This document shows positions 34,100 to 42,206 of a stretch of 64,000 nucleotides of DNA, in pieces (position 1 is the stretch's first letter; the number at the start of each line of letters is the position of its first letter). Both the position numbers and the translations under genes were made by a program. The DNA lies in contig NZ_CP036274.1 of assembly GCF_007747655.1 (NCBI RefSeq), positions 8,370,001 through 8,434,000 of the forward strand, read 5' to 3'. The stretch is from Anatilimnocola aggregata (GTDB taxonomy: Bacteria; Planctomycetota; Planctomycetia; Pirellulales; Pirellulaceae). The notes under the pieces are model-generated. The model was given only the letters and a program-made list of their open reading frames with translations, was not told where the DNA came from and did not search any database.

Positions 34100-35962
34100 C
34101 TACTTACTAATCACGACCGTATCGGTCGAAAGCTGTTCAGCATCGCCACGGCGGGGGCGGGTGATTTCGTCGAGGCGGGCGTTCAACTTCGACGCATGCT
34201 GAGGCTGTTCGGCGCGCATCCACGGAATGAGGACGCGGAAGGTGCTTCCCTTGCCGAGTTCGCTTTCGACGTGGACTTCGCCGCCGAGCAATTTGCACAA
34301 CTCTTTGACGATCGAGAGCCCCAGCCCGGTGCCGCTGTACTCGCGCGTGAGAATGTCGCGGCCGAGAACAGCAGTCCCTTGGCGGAACTTCTCGAAGATG
34401 ATTTCGCGATCCGATTCGGCAATCCCCACGCCAGTATCTTCGACAGACAGTTCGATGAAGCCGCGCGAGTTCCCTTTCGCGCCGACGGTAATGCGCCCCC
34501 CTTCGGGCGTGAACTTGATCGCGTTCGAGAGAAGGTTCGTGAGAATCTGCTGCACTTTGGCCTGATCCTGAAACAGCGTCGGCAGGTCGGGCTCGATTTC
34601 GATGGCGAGGTCGATGTTTTTGTCTTCGGCCAGCGGGCGAACGATATCGCACTGCGAGTGAATGATCGCGTCGATGCGGAATTCGCTCAGTCGCAGGTCC
34701 ATCCGCCCCGCTTCGAGCTTCGACAGATCGAGAATGTCGTTGATCATTTCGAGCAGGTCGCGCCCGGATTTCTGAATGTTGTTCGCGTAACGCTTCTGCT
34801 TGTCGGAGAGGGAATCGATGCCGCCGAGGACTTCCGAAAAACCGATGATGCTGTTGAGCGGCGTGCGGAGTTCGTGGCTCATGTTGGCCAGAAATTCACC
34901 TTTCAGCCGGTTCATTTCGTGCAGTTGCATGTTGAGCTGGGCCAATTCGTCGACCTTGCCGTCCAGGTCTTTATTGGCGGTTTGCAATTGCCCCTGCGCT
35001 TCGATCAAGTGGCGCAACATCTTGTTGAACGACGCGGCCAGCTCTTCGAACTCGTCGTTGGTATTGATCTCGGCCCGTTGATCGAGATCGCCACGGGTCA
35101 CCGAATCGCTCACTTCGCGCAAGTGGGCCAGCGGCTTTAGGACGACGTAGCGCACGACCATCCAGAGGGCGACCATCGAGAGGAACACGGTCAGAATACC
35201 GACGGTGAGGAGGACCGCGCGAATCCAGTTCACTGCGGAGCGCGTCTTGCCATAAGGAAGATCGACGCGAGTCACGAGAAACGGCAGTTGGCTGGTGCCG
35301 GTGGCGGCAGCATCGCTGGCCGAGATCGAGAACTTGCCGTAACTCCCCTCGTGACACGAGAGACATAATTGCCGGTCCCAATAGACGGGCTGGTAGTAGT
35401 AATATTTGTCGGCCTCGTGATCGATGCGGCGGGCAAAGACTGATTCAAACCGTTCATGCGCCAGGTTGCGCTGTTCGTCGTCGCCGGCATTCGGTGCGGG
35501 CTGGCTGGCCACCACTTGCTCGAAGTCGGCCTGCAACTGCCGGAGCAATTGCACTTCGTCCGCATTCTCGGGGGCCCACAGACGTTGTTGCTCGGCAGCG
35601 TTCTTGCCGCTCGGGCGCAAATTAAAGCCGCTATCGTTCAGGCGCTTCACCAGGTCGCGATCGGTCGAAATGGTCCGCGCGTTATAACCTTCGGGGAGAA
35701 GGCGCTTGCTGAACTCAGCGCGAAACGGCTTGCGATCGACGTCGGTTTCCCAGACTTCCCAGTGTTTATCGAAAATGTGATAGCGGACCCACTCGCGGCC
35801 GTTGCGGTGAATGTTGCGCATCACCAGGTCTTCGCCGATCCAGTCGACGAGCCAGAAAGCGATGAGCACGAGCCCGAATAGACAGACCCCGAACAGCCAG
35901 CGCAGCTTGCGCCCCAAATGCGTTTCGCCCAGCACGCGTTTCAGGGACTTGTAACCGCCCAT
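34100..35962 (-). CDS. Sensor histidine kinase with haem-binding (Tll0287/DUF3365-type) sensor
   Basis: The 620-residue protein has a membrane helix at residues 22-43 and an extracytoplasmic sensor at about 44-245. The sensor contains YYYYQPVYWDRQLCLSCHEGSYGKF; the CLSCH motif at 200-204 should bind haem c, as in Tll0287-like domains. A second helix (about 248-273) leads to a HAMP domain (about 274-330) and a coiled coil. HisKA follows with MSHELRTPLN (phospho-His 363), and a HATPase domain with NLLSNAIKFTPEGG, DTGVGI and SGTGLGLSIV. It probably senses redox or a gas. No response regulator is adjacent. The PSCyt1 cytochrome gene is 99 bp downstream on the same strand. Confidence 0.9.
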   Translation of the reverse strand: MGGYKSLKRVLGETHLGRKLRWLFGVCLFGLVLIAFWLVDWIGEDLVMRNIHRNGREWVRYHIFDKHWEVWETDVDRKPFRAEFSKRLLPEGYNARTISTDRDLVKRLNDSGFNLRPSGKNAAEQQRLWAPENADEVQLLRQLQADFEQVVASQPAPNAGDDEQRNLAHERFESVFARRIDHEADKYYYYQPVYWDRQLCLSCHEGSYGKFSISASDAAATGTSQLPFLVTRVDLPYGKTRSAVNWIRAVLLTVGILTVFLSMVALWMVVRYVVLKPLAHLREVSDSVTRGDLDQRAEINTNDEFEELAASFNKMLRHLIEAQGQLQTANKDLDGKVDELAQLNMQLHEMNRLKGEFLANMSHELRTPLNSIIGFSEVLGGIDSLSDKQKRYANNIQKSGRDLLEMINDILDLSKLEAGRMDLRLSEFRIDAIIHSQCDIVRPLAEDKNIDLAIEIEPDLPTLFQDQAKVQQILTNLLSNAIKFTPEGGRITVGAKGNSRGFIELSVEDTGVGIAESDREIIFEKFRQGTAVLGRDILTREYSGTGLGLSIVKELCKLLGGEVHVESELGKGSTFRVLIPWMRAEQPQHASKLNARLDEITRPRRGDAEQLSTDTVVISK

Positions 35963-36020
35963 ACCTGCCGACTTTGTTGGGGACGAGATTGCTTAAACTA
36001 GACGAGAGCCCGCTATGCCC

Positions 36021-36057
36021 GATTTACTTAGCCCGACGTGATTTACTTAGCCCGACG
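36021..36057. repeat. 18-bp direct duplication next to copy B
   Basis: GATTTACTTAGCCCGACG occurs at 36021-36038 and again at 36040-36057. The second copy forms the outer flank and start of the left arm of inverted-repeat copy B, so the left end of the element appears partly duplicated. Confidence 0.9.
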
Positions 36058-36122
36058 CGTCAGCGAGGGAGAACTGTAAAATCACGTTCCGTTCAGTTCT
36101 CTCTCGCTGACCCGTCGGGCTA
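36048..36122. repeat. Dispersed inverted repeat, copy B
   Basis: The 29-bp arms (36048-36076 and 36094-36122) match with two differences and enclose a 17-bp loop. The arm starts TAGCCCGACGCGTCAGC as in copy A. The centre shares ACGTTCCG with copy A. Confidence 0.9.
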
Positions 36123-36368
36123 TGTGGGATTGGCTGCGGGTGAAGGGAGTAAACGAGTCTCCCTATTTTACGCAGCCCGCGCGATTCGCAGCCAGGGCAA
36201 TCGGGGCGGGGAAGCGGAGGATGCAGCGAGCCAACAGAAAAACAGTTGACTGTTATTTAACAATTACATACAATATAGAGCGAGTTCATTGACAACCTGG
36301 TGGCCGGTTCGCGTGGGCAGCACGCTACGTTTACAGCGGTGATTCTGCTGACCGCACGCAAAGGGGGG

Positions 36369-36396
36369 TGTTGAAAAACCCGGTGATTTTTCAACA
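36369..36396. repeat. Perfect 10-bp hairpin
   Basis: TGTTGAAAAA (36369-36378) and TTTTTCAACA (36387-36396) are exact reverse complements around CCCGGTGA. Such TGTTGAAAAA ends are seen at the edges of some insertion sequences, so this may mark a decayed element. A terminator is also possible. Confidence 0.5.
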
Positions 36397-36687
36397 GATT
36401 GGCTGATCTCAAAGATGCAAGATTGGGACGCAAGTGGTTGGCTGCGAAATACTTCCACGCATATCGCCAAGAGTGGACGAGTTGCAAAACTTTGGGATTA
36501 AATCAACAAATAGGGTGCTAATCGGGAGAACGCCCTGAGTTGCTGCCAGTGGCGCACTTCTGGAGGAGTGGGAACGCTGGCAAAAGTTGTAGGCAGAATC
36601 GAGTCGAGAACTCTACTCTCACTAGTGACGTATTCTTCCCAGTGAGGTGAATGCTTGCAGTTACGAGCCGAGATTGCCGACCTTGTA

Positions 36688-36702
36688 TGGCACGGAAATT
36701 AC
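36688..36702 (+). promoter_or_regulatory. Weak sigma-54-like motif
   Basis: TGGCACG-GAAA-TTAC has a perfect -24 box and correct spacing but A in place of G at the -12 GC. It lies about 190 bp before the small cytochrome gene. The mismatch falls in a normally essential base, so activity is doubtful. Confidence 0.25.
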
Positions 36703-36894
36703 GGCTTGACTGCGACTTTCGAACCGCGGGCACCGAGCACCCTCAAAGTTCACTCGACTTGACATTGCCTATCTTGCCGAGTTAACTACGTGTGCTGCCC
36801 CCTGGTTCCTACCTTCACAAATTTCGCTGCGAATGGTCGTAGCGGTTGGCTTTGTGCCTGCTGTGGCAGTTCCAAAATTCTGCGGAGAAAACGG

Positions 36895-37278
36895 ATGAAG
36901 AAAGTTTGTCTGACGCTGCTCCTCGGCGCGTTTGTAGTCTCGCTGACCGCTGGCTCGGCTTTGGCCCTGCCTCCGTTCGCGAAGGAATGGACTGCAAAGT
37001 ACGTCGAAGGCAACGAGAACAAGGCTTTTGTCGAAGCGGCTGGCACTGCCAAGTGCAATGTCTGCCACGAAGGCACAAGCAAGAAGATGAAGAACGAGTA
37101 CGGCAAGGCTGTCGGCAAGTTCTTGACCAAGGCCGACTTCGAAGCTGTGAAGGCCGATGCCGCTGCTGCCAAGAAGTACATTGTCGACGGTTTGACCAAG
37201 GCCGAAGCTGAAAAGTCTTCGGGCGGCATGACCTTCGGCGAATTGATCAAGGCAGGCAAGCTCCCCGGCGGAGCCTAG
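36895..37278 (+). CDS. Small secreted c-type cytochrome-like protein
   Basis: Starting at the ATG at 36895, the product is 127 residues. It has a signal peptide (KKVCLTLLLGAFVVSLTAGSALA) and a lysine/alanine-rich mature part with a single CNVCH haem motif (about residues 53-57) in GTAKCNVCHEGTSKKMKNEYGKAVGKFL. The remainder, TKADFEAVKADAAAAKKYIVDGLTKAEAEKSSGG, is helical. It does not match a standard cytochrome c fold, being short and lacking an obvious distal Met. A single-haem electron carrier outside the cytoplasm is the most likely reading. It ends before a hairpin that could terminate both this and the convergent gene. Confidence 0.75.
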   Translation: MKKVCLTLLLGAFVVSLTAGSALALPPFAKEWTAKYVEGNENKAFVEAAGTAKCNVCHEGTSKKMKNEYGKAVGKFLTKADFEAVKADAAAAKKYIVDGLTKAEAEKSSGGMTFGELIKAGKLPGGA

Positions 37279-37328
37279 TCCAGAGTTGGACCAGGTCACG
37301 CATTGAGCTGATGCTAGTGAACGATCGC

Positions 37329-37364
37329 CAGGGCTGAGGCACTAACCGGTGTTTTTCAGCCCTG
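37329..37364. terminator. Bidirectional terminator hairpin
   Basis: CAGGGCTGA (37329-37337) and TCAGCCCTG (37356-37364) pair perfectly over an 18-base loop between two convergent genes. The right arm includes the stop codon of the minus-strand gene. A GTTTTT run lies in the loop before the right arm rather than after it. Confidence 0.45.
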
Positions 37365-37673
37365 CTCGTTTCTTGGTTTGCTGTTGCCCGATTCGTCAAC
37401 TTGCGTGCTCTTCGCGCGAGTCCATTCTTCGTCGCTGGGTAGTTTGCTTGGTCCCAGCTTCTTCGGTCCGCCCATGTACCGCCGGGTCATACGAGCCCCG
37501 AGCCAGGCGAGCGTCATCAGCAGAAAGCCCAACAGGATGAGCGCGGCCAGGGCAGCCAAGACTCGGGCCCGCGTGGCGCCATCGAGCCGCATGAGCAGGG
37601 GCTGCGGTTGTTGGACTTGCTCCTGAGCGAGCAACCAGAACCCCACAGCGGCAGCGGCTAGCGGCGGCAACAT
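37356..37673 (-). CDS. Small two-helix membrane protein coupled to DnaJ
   Basis: From the ATG at 37673, the product is 105 residues. It has a hydrophobic stretch at residues 3-17 (PPLAAAAVGFWLLA) and a membrane helix at about 39-64 (RVLAALAALILLGFLLMTLAWLGARM), followed by a polar, charged tail (KLPSDEEWTRAKSTQVDESG). The ATG shares a base with the dnaJ stop (TGATG), so translation is likely coupled. Small membrane proteins of this sort are found after DnaJ-like genes in some planctomycetes, but the role is unknown. It may tether or modulate the chaperone at the membrane. Confidence 0.68.
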   Translation of the reverse strand: MLPPLAAAAVGFWLLAQEQVQQPQPLLMRLDGATRARVLAALAALILLGFLLMTLAWLGARMTRRYMGGPKKLGPSKLPSDEEWTRAKSTQVDESGNSKPRNEQG

Positions 37674-38674
37674 CAAAACCGCAGCTCGGCGCGAGGAGCT
37701 TCGTCCAGTTCGTCCGACAATTGCTTCACCAACTCGGCAGCCTTGGTGCTCAGCTTCTTCGGCACGGTAATCATCATCTCGGCGTACAGGTCGCCTTGCT
37801 TGCCGTCCTTGGTATGCACCCCTTGTCCCTTGGCGCGAATTCGCTTGCCGCTCGAAGTGCCCGGCGGCACAGTGAGGGTGAGGGTGCCGTGCGGCGAAGG
37901 AACTTCGATCTTTCCACCCAGGCAAGCTTCGGCCACGGTGATGGGAACCCTGACGGTCAGGTCGAGACCCTGGCGCGAGAAGGCTTCGTGTTCTTTGGTG
38001 CGGACGGTGATTAGCAGGTCGCCAGCGGTGCCGCCCGATTGCGAAGGTTCGCCCAGGCCGCGAAGGCGAATGGTTTTGCCCGATTCGATCCCCTGCGGAA
38101 TGCTGACGTCGACCGTGTCGATCTTGCCCGACGGGCGTTGCAGGCGAAGGCTCATCTTGCCGCCGAGAACAGCGGTCTGAAACGGGATGTCGAGTTCGTG
38201 ACGGACGTCGTCGCCCGGGAGCTGTTGTTGCTTGCGCGACTTACGTTTCGGCGGGCCACCTTCAAAGCCACCACCCCCAAAGCCGCCGCCGAACTGTCGC
38301 ATCAATTCTTCGAGCGAAATGCCCCCGGCACCGCCGAAAGGATTGCCGCCCCCACCAGCTCCACCGCCGCCGAACATCTGATCGAAACCCGGGGGAACTT
38401 GTCCGCCGCCGAATGGATTTCCACCACCGCCACCGGGCGGCGCACCACCCATCTGCTCGTAGGCGGAGCCGAACTGGTCGTACATCTGCCGCTTCTTCTC
38501 GTCGCTCAGCGTTTCGTAAGCGGTCTGCACTTCCTGAAACTTTTGCTTGGCCGTTTTATCGTCGGGGTTCAGGTCAGGATGATACTTGCGCGCGAGCTTG
38601 CGATAAGCCTTCTGAATCTCTTCGTTGCTCGCCCCTCGGGCGACACCCAGCGTCTCGTAATAATCTTTGCTCAT
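37673..38674 (-). CDS. DnaJ/CbpA-type co-chaperone without zinc finger
   Basis: The 333-residue protein has an N-terminal J domain ([40 protein letters not shown] motif at residues 32-34). A Gly/Phe-rich linker at about 75-135 contains many GGG and NPFGG units. The peptide-binding C-terminal domain follows, with [25 protein letters not shown] and [45 protein letters not shown]. The CxxCxGxG zinc repeats of canonical DnaJ are absent, so it is the CbpA type. It stimulates Hsp70 ATPase; an Hsp70 paralogue is encoded at 55904-57625. A small membrane protein is coupled downstream. Confidence 0.93.
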   Translation of the reverse strand: MSKDYYETLGVARGASNEEIQKAYRKLARKYHPDLNPDDKTAKQKFQEVQTAYETLSDEKKRQMYDQFGSAYEQMGGAPPGGGGGNPFGGGQVPPGFDQMFGGGGAGGGGNPFGGAGGISLEELMRQFGGGFGGGGFEGGPPKRKSRKQQQLPGDDVRHELDIPFQTAVLGGKMSLRLQRPSGKIDTVDVSIPQGIESGKTIRLRGLGEPSQSGGTAGDLLITVRTKEHEAFSRQGLDLTVRVPITVAEACLGGKIEVPSPHGTLTLTVPPGTSSGKRIRAKGQGVHTKDGKQGDLYAEMMITVPKKLSTKAAELVKQLSDELDEAPRAELRF

Positions 38675-38754
38675 GGGACAATTTTACGATGCCAGTTGCC
38701 GAGCGGACAGGGACGGTTCGCAGAAGATGCCGGCGGTACACCCGACGTACTTAT

Positions 38755-39429
38755 TTAATCGCGCGGGTTGCCGATGCGGCGCAGGTATTCCGACAAGCGA
38801 CCTTGTAGGTCGATCAGTCCTTGCCATTGGCGGAGGTCGAGCGAGATCTTGCTCGACTTGTTGTCGACCGTAGCGGACTGAATGAGGTTGCGCAGGCGGA
38901 CGTACAGGAACTCCAGCATCTCGGCTAGCTGGGCCGCTTGTCCGGGCGTCAGACGGTCGGGCAGTTCGGGGGGCTCAAGCGCGTGTAGCGTGGCCTGCAT
39001 ATCGCACTCTTCGTTCCAGTTAAGTTCGAAGTCGAGCGACGAGAAGTTCGCGGCCTTTTGCACTTGCTCTTGATCGGCGGCGCTGGCGGCTTCGCCGTTA
39101 TCGTCACGCAGGCGAGCCAAACGACCGGCGATCTGCTCGCGCGAGCCAAATAGGAGCACACTGCGACCCACGGCGATCATGTCGCCGAACTTCAGAATTC
39201 GGAGCTGGATGTCTTCGCCGTTGACCTTGGTACCGTTGGTACTATCGAGATCGGTAAGAACGAGCCGACTGTTGTCTTCCTGAATCTTGATGTGATACCG
39301 GCTGACGCGTTCGTCGTTCAGTTGGATCGTATTCCCCTCTTCACGACCAATGGTGATGGGGGGACCGACGTTTTGATAGATGCGCCCGCGGTCAGCGCCG
39401 TCAAGAACTCGGATGGTAATGCCGGACAT
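38755..39429 (-). CDS. FHA-domain protein
   Basis: I start at the ATG at 39429 (224 residues), as the longer frame to 39543 adds a non-conserved stretch. The N-terminal forkhead-associated domain (residues 1-100) shows PITIGREEGNTIQLNDERVSRYHIKI (with GR, S and H of the phosphothreonine site), then LVLTDLDSTNGTKVNGEDI and LKFGDMIAVGRSVLLFG. The C-terminal half is helical, rich in Leu/Glu, with no motif. FHA domains bind phosphothreonine peptides and often act with Ser/Thr kinases; none is in the window. It is cytoplasmic. Planctomycetes encode many such regulators. Confidence 0.9.
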   Translation of the reverse strand: MSGITIRVLDGADRGRIYQNVGPPITIGREEGNTIQLNDERVSRYHIKIQEDNSRLVLTDLDSTNGTKVNGEDIQLRILKFGDMIAVGRSVLLFGSREQIAGRLARLRDDNGEAASAADQEQVQKAANFSSLDFELNWNEECDMQATLHALEPPELPDRLTPGQAAQLAEMLEFLYVRLRNLIQSATVDNKSSKISLDLRQWQGLIDLQGRLSEYLRRIGNPRD

Positions 39430-39555
39430 CGCGTGCGTGCCAACGTACCCGAATCGGGCAGTGAGAGAAGTTCTGTTCCTATGTCGCTTATAGCATCCCG
39501 ATAAAAGCGGGGTCAAGCGCCCGCCCCTCGCGACACCCCGCAAAAACGTGGTGGT

Positions 39556-41907
39556 TTACCGCTCGACGGGCGTGGGAGGGGTCGCAGCCGCCGGGGTCTC
39601 TGCCTCCTTCGGCTTAGGCTGAAATCGCTCTCGGAGCGAGCGAACCCAGTCGGATTTCAGGATCGGCAGCAGGCTGCTGTGGGTATCGGTCCAGAGGACT
39701 TCGTCCTCGCGGGCAATCGCCAACGGCGTCGAAAGATTGGCCACCAGGTCGGCATTCACAAACTGTTCGTTTTGGGTGAGGAGGATCCAGTCGCTGCCGG
39801 TGAAAGCGTCGGGCTCGTAAGGACTTTCGTCGGCCGAGACTTGGATCGCGAGCAGGTCATTGCGACGGGCCAGCGCAGCGACCACCGGAGCCAGGTCCAA
39901 GTGCTTGTTGCTGATATGCACGGCCAGCACGCCCATGATTTTGCCGTCGGCATCTTTGCGGAGGTGCCGCTTGTAGAGCTCGAGCGACTCGACGGTGAGG
40001 AGGTGCGCTGGAATCGCATCGCCACTGAAGGCGTCGAGGATTATTACGTCGTACTTCTGATCTGCTTCTTTTTCCATCCGGATGCGGGCATCGCCGAGAA
40101 TCACCTCGGTCTTCGCTCCCCGTTCTTCAGCATCGCGACGGAAGGTAAAGAACCGGTCGGAAATGACGATCACCTTGGGATCGATTTCGTAAAAGCGATA
40201 AACGTCGCCCTGCTGGGCATGGGCTGCCATGGTGCCAGAACCGAGCCCCACCACGGCCACTCGCATCCCTTGTCCCGCCGTACGCGGGTATTGCAACACG
40301 GCGACGCCGGCCCCACTCTCGTTCACGTAGTAGGTAGTGGCTTCCAACCGGCGGATGGGATCGATGAATTGATAGCCGTGCAAAATGCCGCCATGCACGA
40401 GTCTGTGGGCAACGGTTTCGTCGTCGACTTCGTGTTTTTTTACTGTCAGTGTGCCGTAGAAGTTACGCATCACCGCTTCGGTCTCCGGCGACAGTGGCTC
40501 ATAGGTGCTGGTGATGACAAACAACACACCCCCCATGATCATCACTGCGGCAATCCACTGCAGCCATTGCCGCCGTTCGAGCCACGACTCGCGGCCGTCG
40601 TTGACTAGGGCGATCCAGGCGACGACATATCCCAGCACAATGCCCAGCGATAATTCAAACTGCATTTTGAAGATGAACGGACAGATCAGTGCGACGAACA
40701 GACCACCGAGCGCACCACCGGCGGAGATCATTAAATAGTAGAGCGTTAGGTGCTGAGGCTGCGGCTTCTGCTTCACCAGTTCGCCGTGGCAAAGCATGCA
40801 GATGATGAACAGCAGCACGACATATACCAGGGCTTGAAAGGCGAGGTTCGATTCGAACTCGCTGGCCCAACTGTTCGATTGCAGCGTCGCCTGATGGAGC
40901 GCGTGCAGTGGCAAGTGCTTGATCGTTTGGAACAGCGATTCGGCTTTGCCCGGGTGCGGCCAATTCCCCCACTCGTCACCTTTCACCAGCACGCAGAGGA
41001 CGAGAATTCCGATCACACCCAGCGGGCCCCAGAAGCGGCGCTGATACCAGAATTCGCTATCGAAGCAGAGGATGAAGGAGATTAAGTACAAGCTGAGCGG
41101 AACGATCCACATGAACGGGACGACCGCGATGTCCTGGCACAAGTGATTGGTCGTTGCCAGCAGCAGCATCGAGGCGAGCGCGGGGAGCGATATCCAGATG
41201 AGTAAGCTGCTGGTGGCTGGGGGGGCATCTCCCTTTCCATCTGCTGATTCGGCAGCATTTGCCGGTGAATCGGCCGTTGATGTGCTTTCTGGTTCCGGCG
41301 GCAATCGATTGATCATCCAGGCCAGCGAGCCAGCCAGCAAGGCGAAGCCGATGAACGCACCGGACCACATCAGCCCTTGATGATTGACCGCGAAGATCGG
41401 CTCGAAAACAACCGGGTAAGTCAGTAGGGCCAGGAGCGAACCGATATTTGAGAGTGCATACAGGCGGTAGGGCGAAGCTCCCGGATATGCGCGGCTGAAC
41501 CAGGCTTGCACCAGCGGCCCGCTCGATGAGAGCAGGAAGTACGGCAGGCCCACCTTCACCAGCAGCAGCACCAGAATTCGCAGGGCCGGCAGCGAGCCGT
41601 CGTTAGGCTTCCAGAACTCTGTTGGCGTGATCGGTAGCGTCAATACCGACAGGACCAACAGCACGCCGTGGACGATTCCCTGCCGTCCCGGCGACACATA
41701 ACGAATCAGGGCGTGAGCGTAGGCATATCCGCCGAGCAGTACGAGTTGGAAGAAAAGTACGCACGTCGTCCAGACAGCTGGGCTGCCACCGAACCACGGC
41801 AGAATCGTCTTGCTGATGACGGGTTGAACCTGAAACAGCAGAAACGCGCTCACCAGAATCGTCACTGCCGCCCACCAGCCAATTGCAGGGTTGCGGGCGG
41901 TAGTCAT
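39556..41907 (-). CDS. Polytopic membrane protein fused to spermidine synthase-like domain
   Basis: From the ATG at 41907, the protein is 783 residues; the upstream extension lacks homology. The first 450 residues are membrane-spanning with some 12 helices (for example VTILVSAFLLFQVQPVISKTILPWFGG and LPALASMLLLATTNHLCQDIAVVPFMWI). The C-terminal part is a methyltransferase-fold domain of the spermidine synthase type, with RVAVVGLGSGTMAAHAQ, YRFYEIDPKVIVISDR and KYDVIILDAFSGDAIPAHLLTVESL. The fusion is a known class of bacterial membrane proteins of uncertain substrate; polyamine synthesis has not been shown for it. Cytoplasmic domain placement is inferred. Confidence 0.83.
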   Translation of the reverse strand: MTTARNPAIGWWAAVTILVSAFLLFQVQPVISKTILPWFGGSPAVWTTCVLFFQLVLLGGYAYAHALIRYVSPGRQGIVHGVLLVLSVLTLPITPTEFWKPNDGSLPALRILVLLLVKVGLPYFLLSSSGPLVQAWFSRAYPGASPYRLYALSNIGSLLALLTYPVVFEPIFAVNHQGLMWSGAFIGFALLAGSLAWMINRLPPEPESTSTADSPANAAESADGKGDAPPATSSLLIWISLPALASMLLLATTNHLCQDIAVVPFMWIVPLSLYLISFILCFDSEFWYQRRFWGPLGVIGILVLCVLVKGDEWGNWPHPGKAESLFQTIKHLPLHALHQATLQSNSWASEFESNLAFQALVYVVLLFIICMLCHGELVKQKPQPQHLTLYYLMISAGGALGGLFVALICPFIFKMQFELSLGIVLGYVVAWIALVNDGRESWLERRQWLQWIAAVMIMGGVLFVITSTYEPLSPETEAVMRNFYGTLTVKKHEVDDETVAHRLVHGGILHGYQFIDPIRRLEATTYYVNESGAGVAVLQYPRTAGQGMRVAVVGLGSGTMAAHAQQGDVYRFYEIDPKVIVISDRFFTFRRDAEERGAKTEVILGDARIRMEKEADQKYDVIILDAFSGDAIPAHLLTVESLELYKRHLRKDADGKIMGVLAVHISNKHLDLAPVVAALARRNDLLAIQVSADESPYEPDAFTGSDWILLTQNEQFVNADLVANLSTPLAIAREDEVLWTDTHSSLLPILKSDWVRSLRERFQPKPKEAETPAAATPPTPVER

Positions 41908-42206
41908 TGGGCGAATCCTTGGCGGGTCAGCGGGGGCGCATGTCAGAGCCATCAGCCTATCGGATATTCCCGGGGGCAGACCACTGGCTCGATCCAAATC
42001 ATTCAGGCTAGATAGCAAACGTCCAGCAACCCTGGGCAAGAATAGGGCGAGAAAGCTGGCCGAGTTGCCACCGGTGCCCGAAGATGCGTGCCATGACGGT
42101 TGTGGCGGCAGAATGCTTCGTGCTCTTTTCGGCGCAAGTAGTGATTTTGCCCGCGCGAGCCAGTACACTGCCCGCTACCACGACTTTCCCGCCCAGGATC
42201 CCCGCC

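Larger units (their letters stand above)
35963..36894. other. Long intergenic region with repeats
   Basis: About 930 bp without a supportable gene. It holds inverted-repeat copy B with an adjoining 18-bp direct duplication, an AT-rich patch at about 36240-36290, a perfect 10-bp hairpin at 36369-36396, and a weak sigma-54-like site at 36688-36702. Part may be a decayed mobile element, but no transposase fragment was recognised. Confidence 0.5.

Noticed and set aside
42084-42206. Upstream extension of the sialidase-like gene
   Set aside because: The ATG at 42207 gives an immediate, typical signal peptide; the extension would bury it at residue 42.
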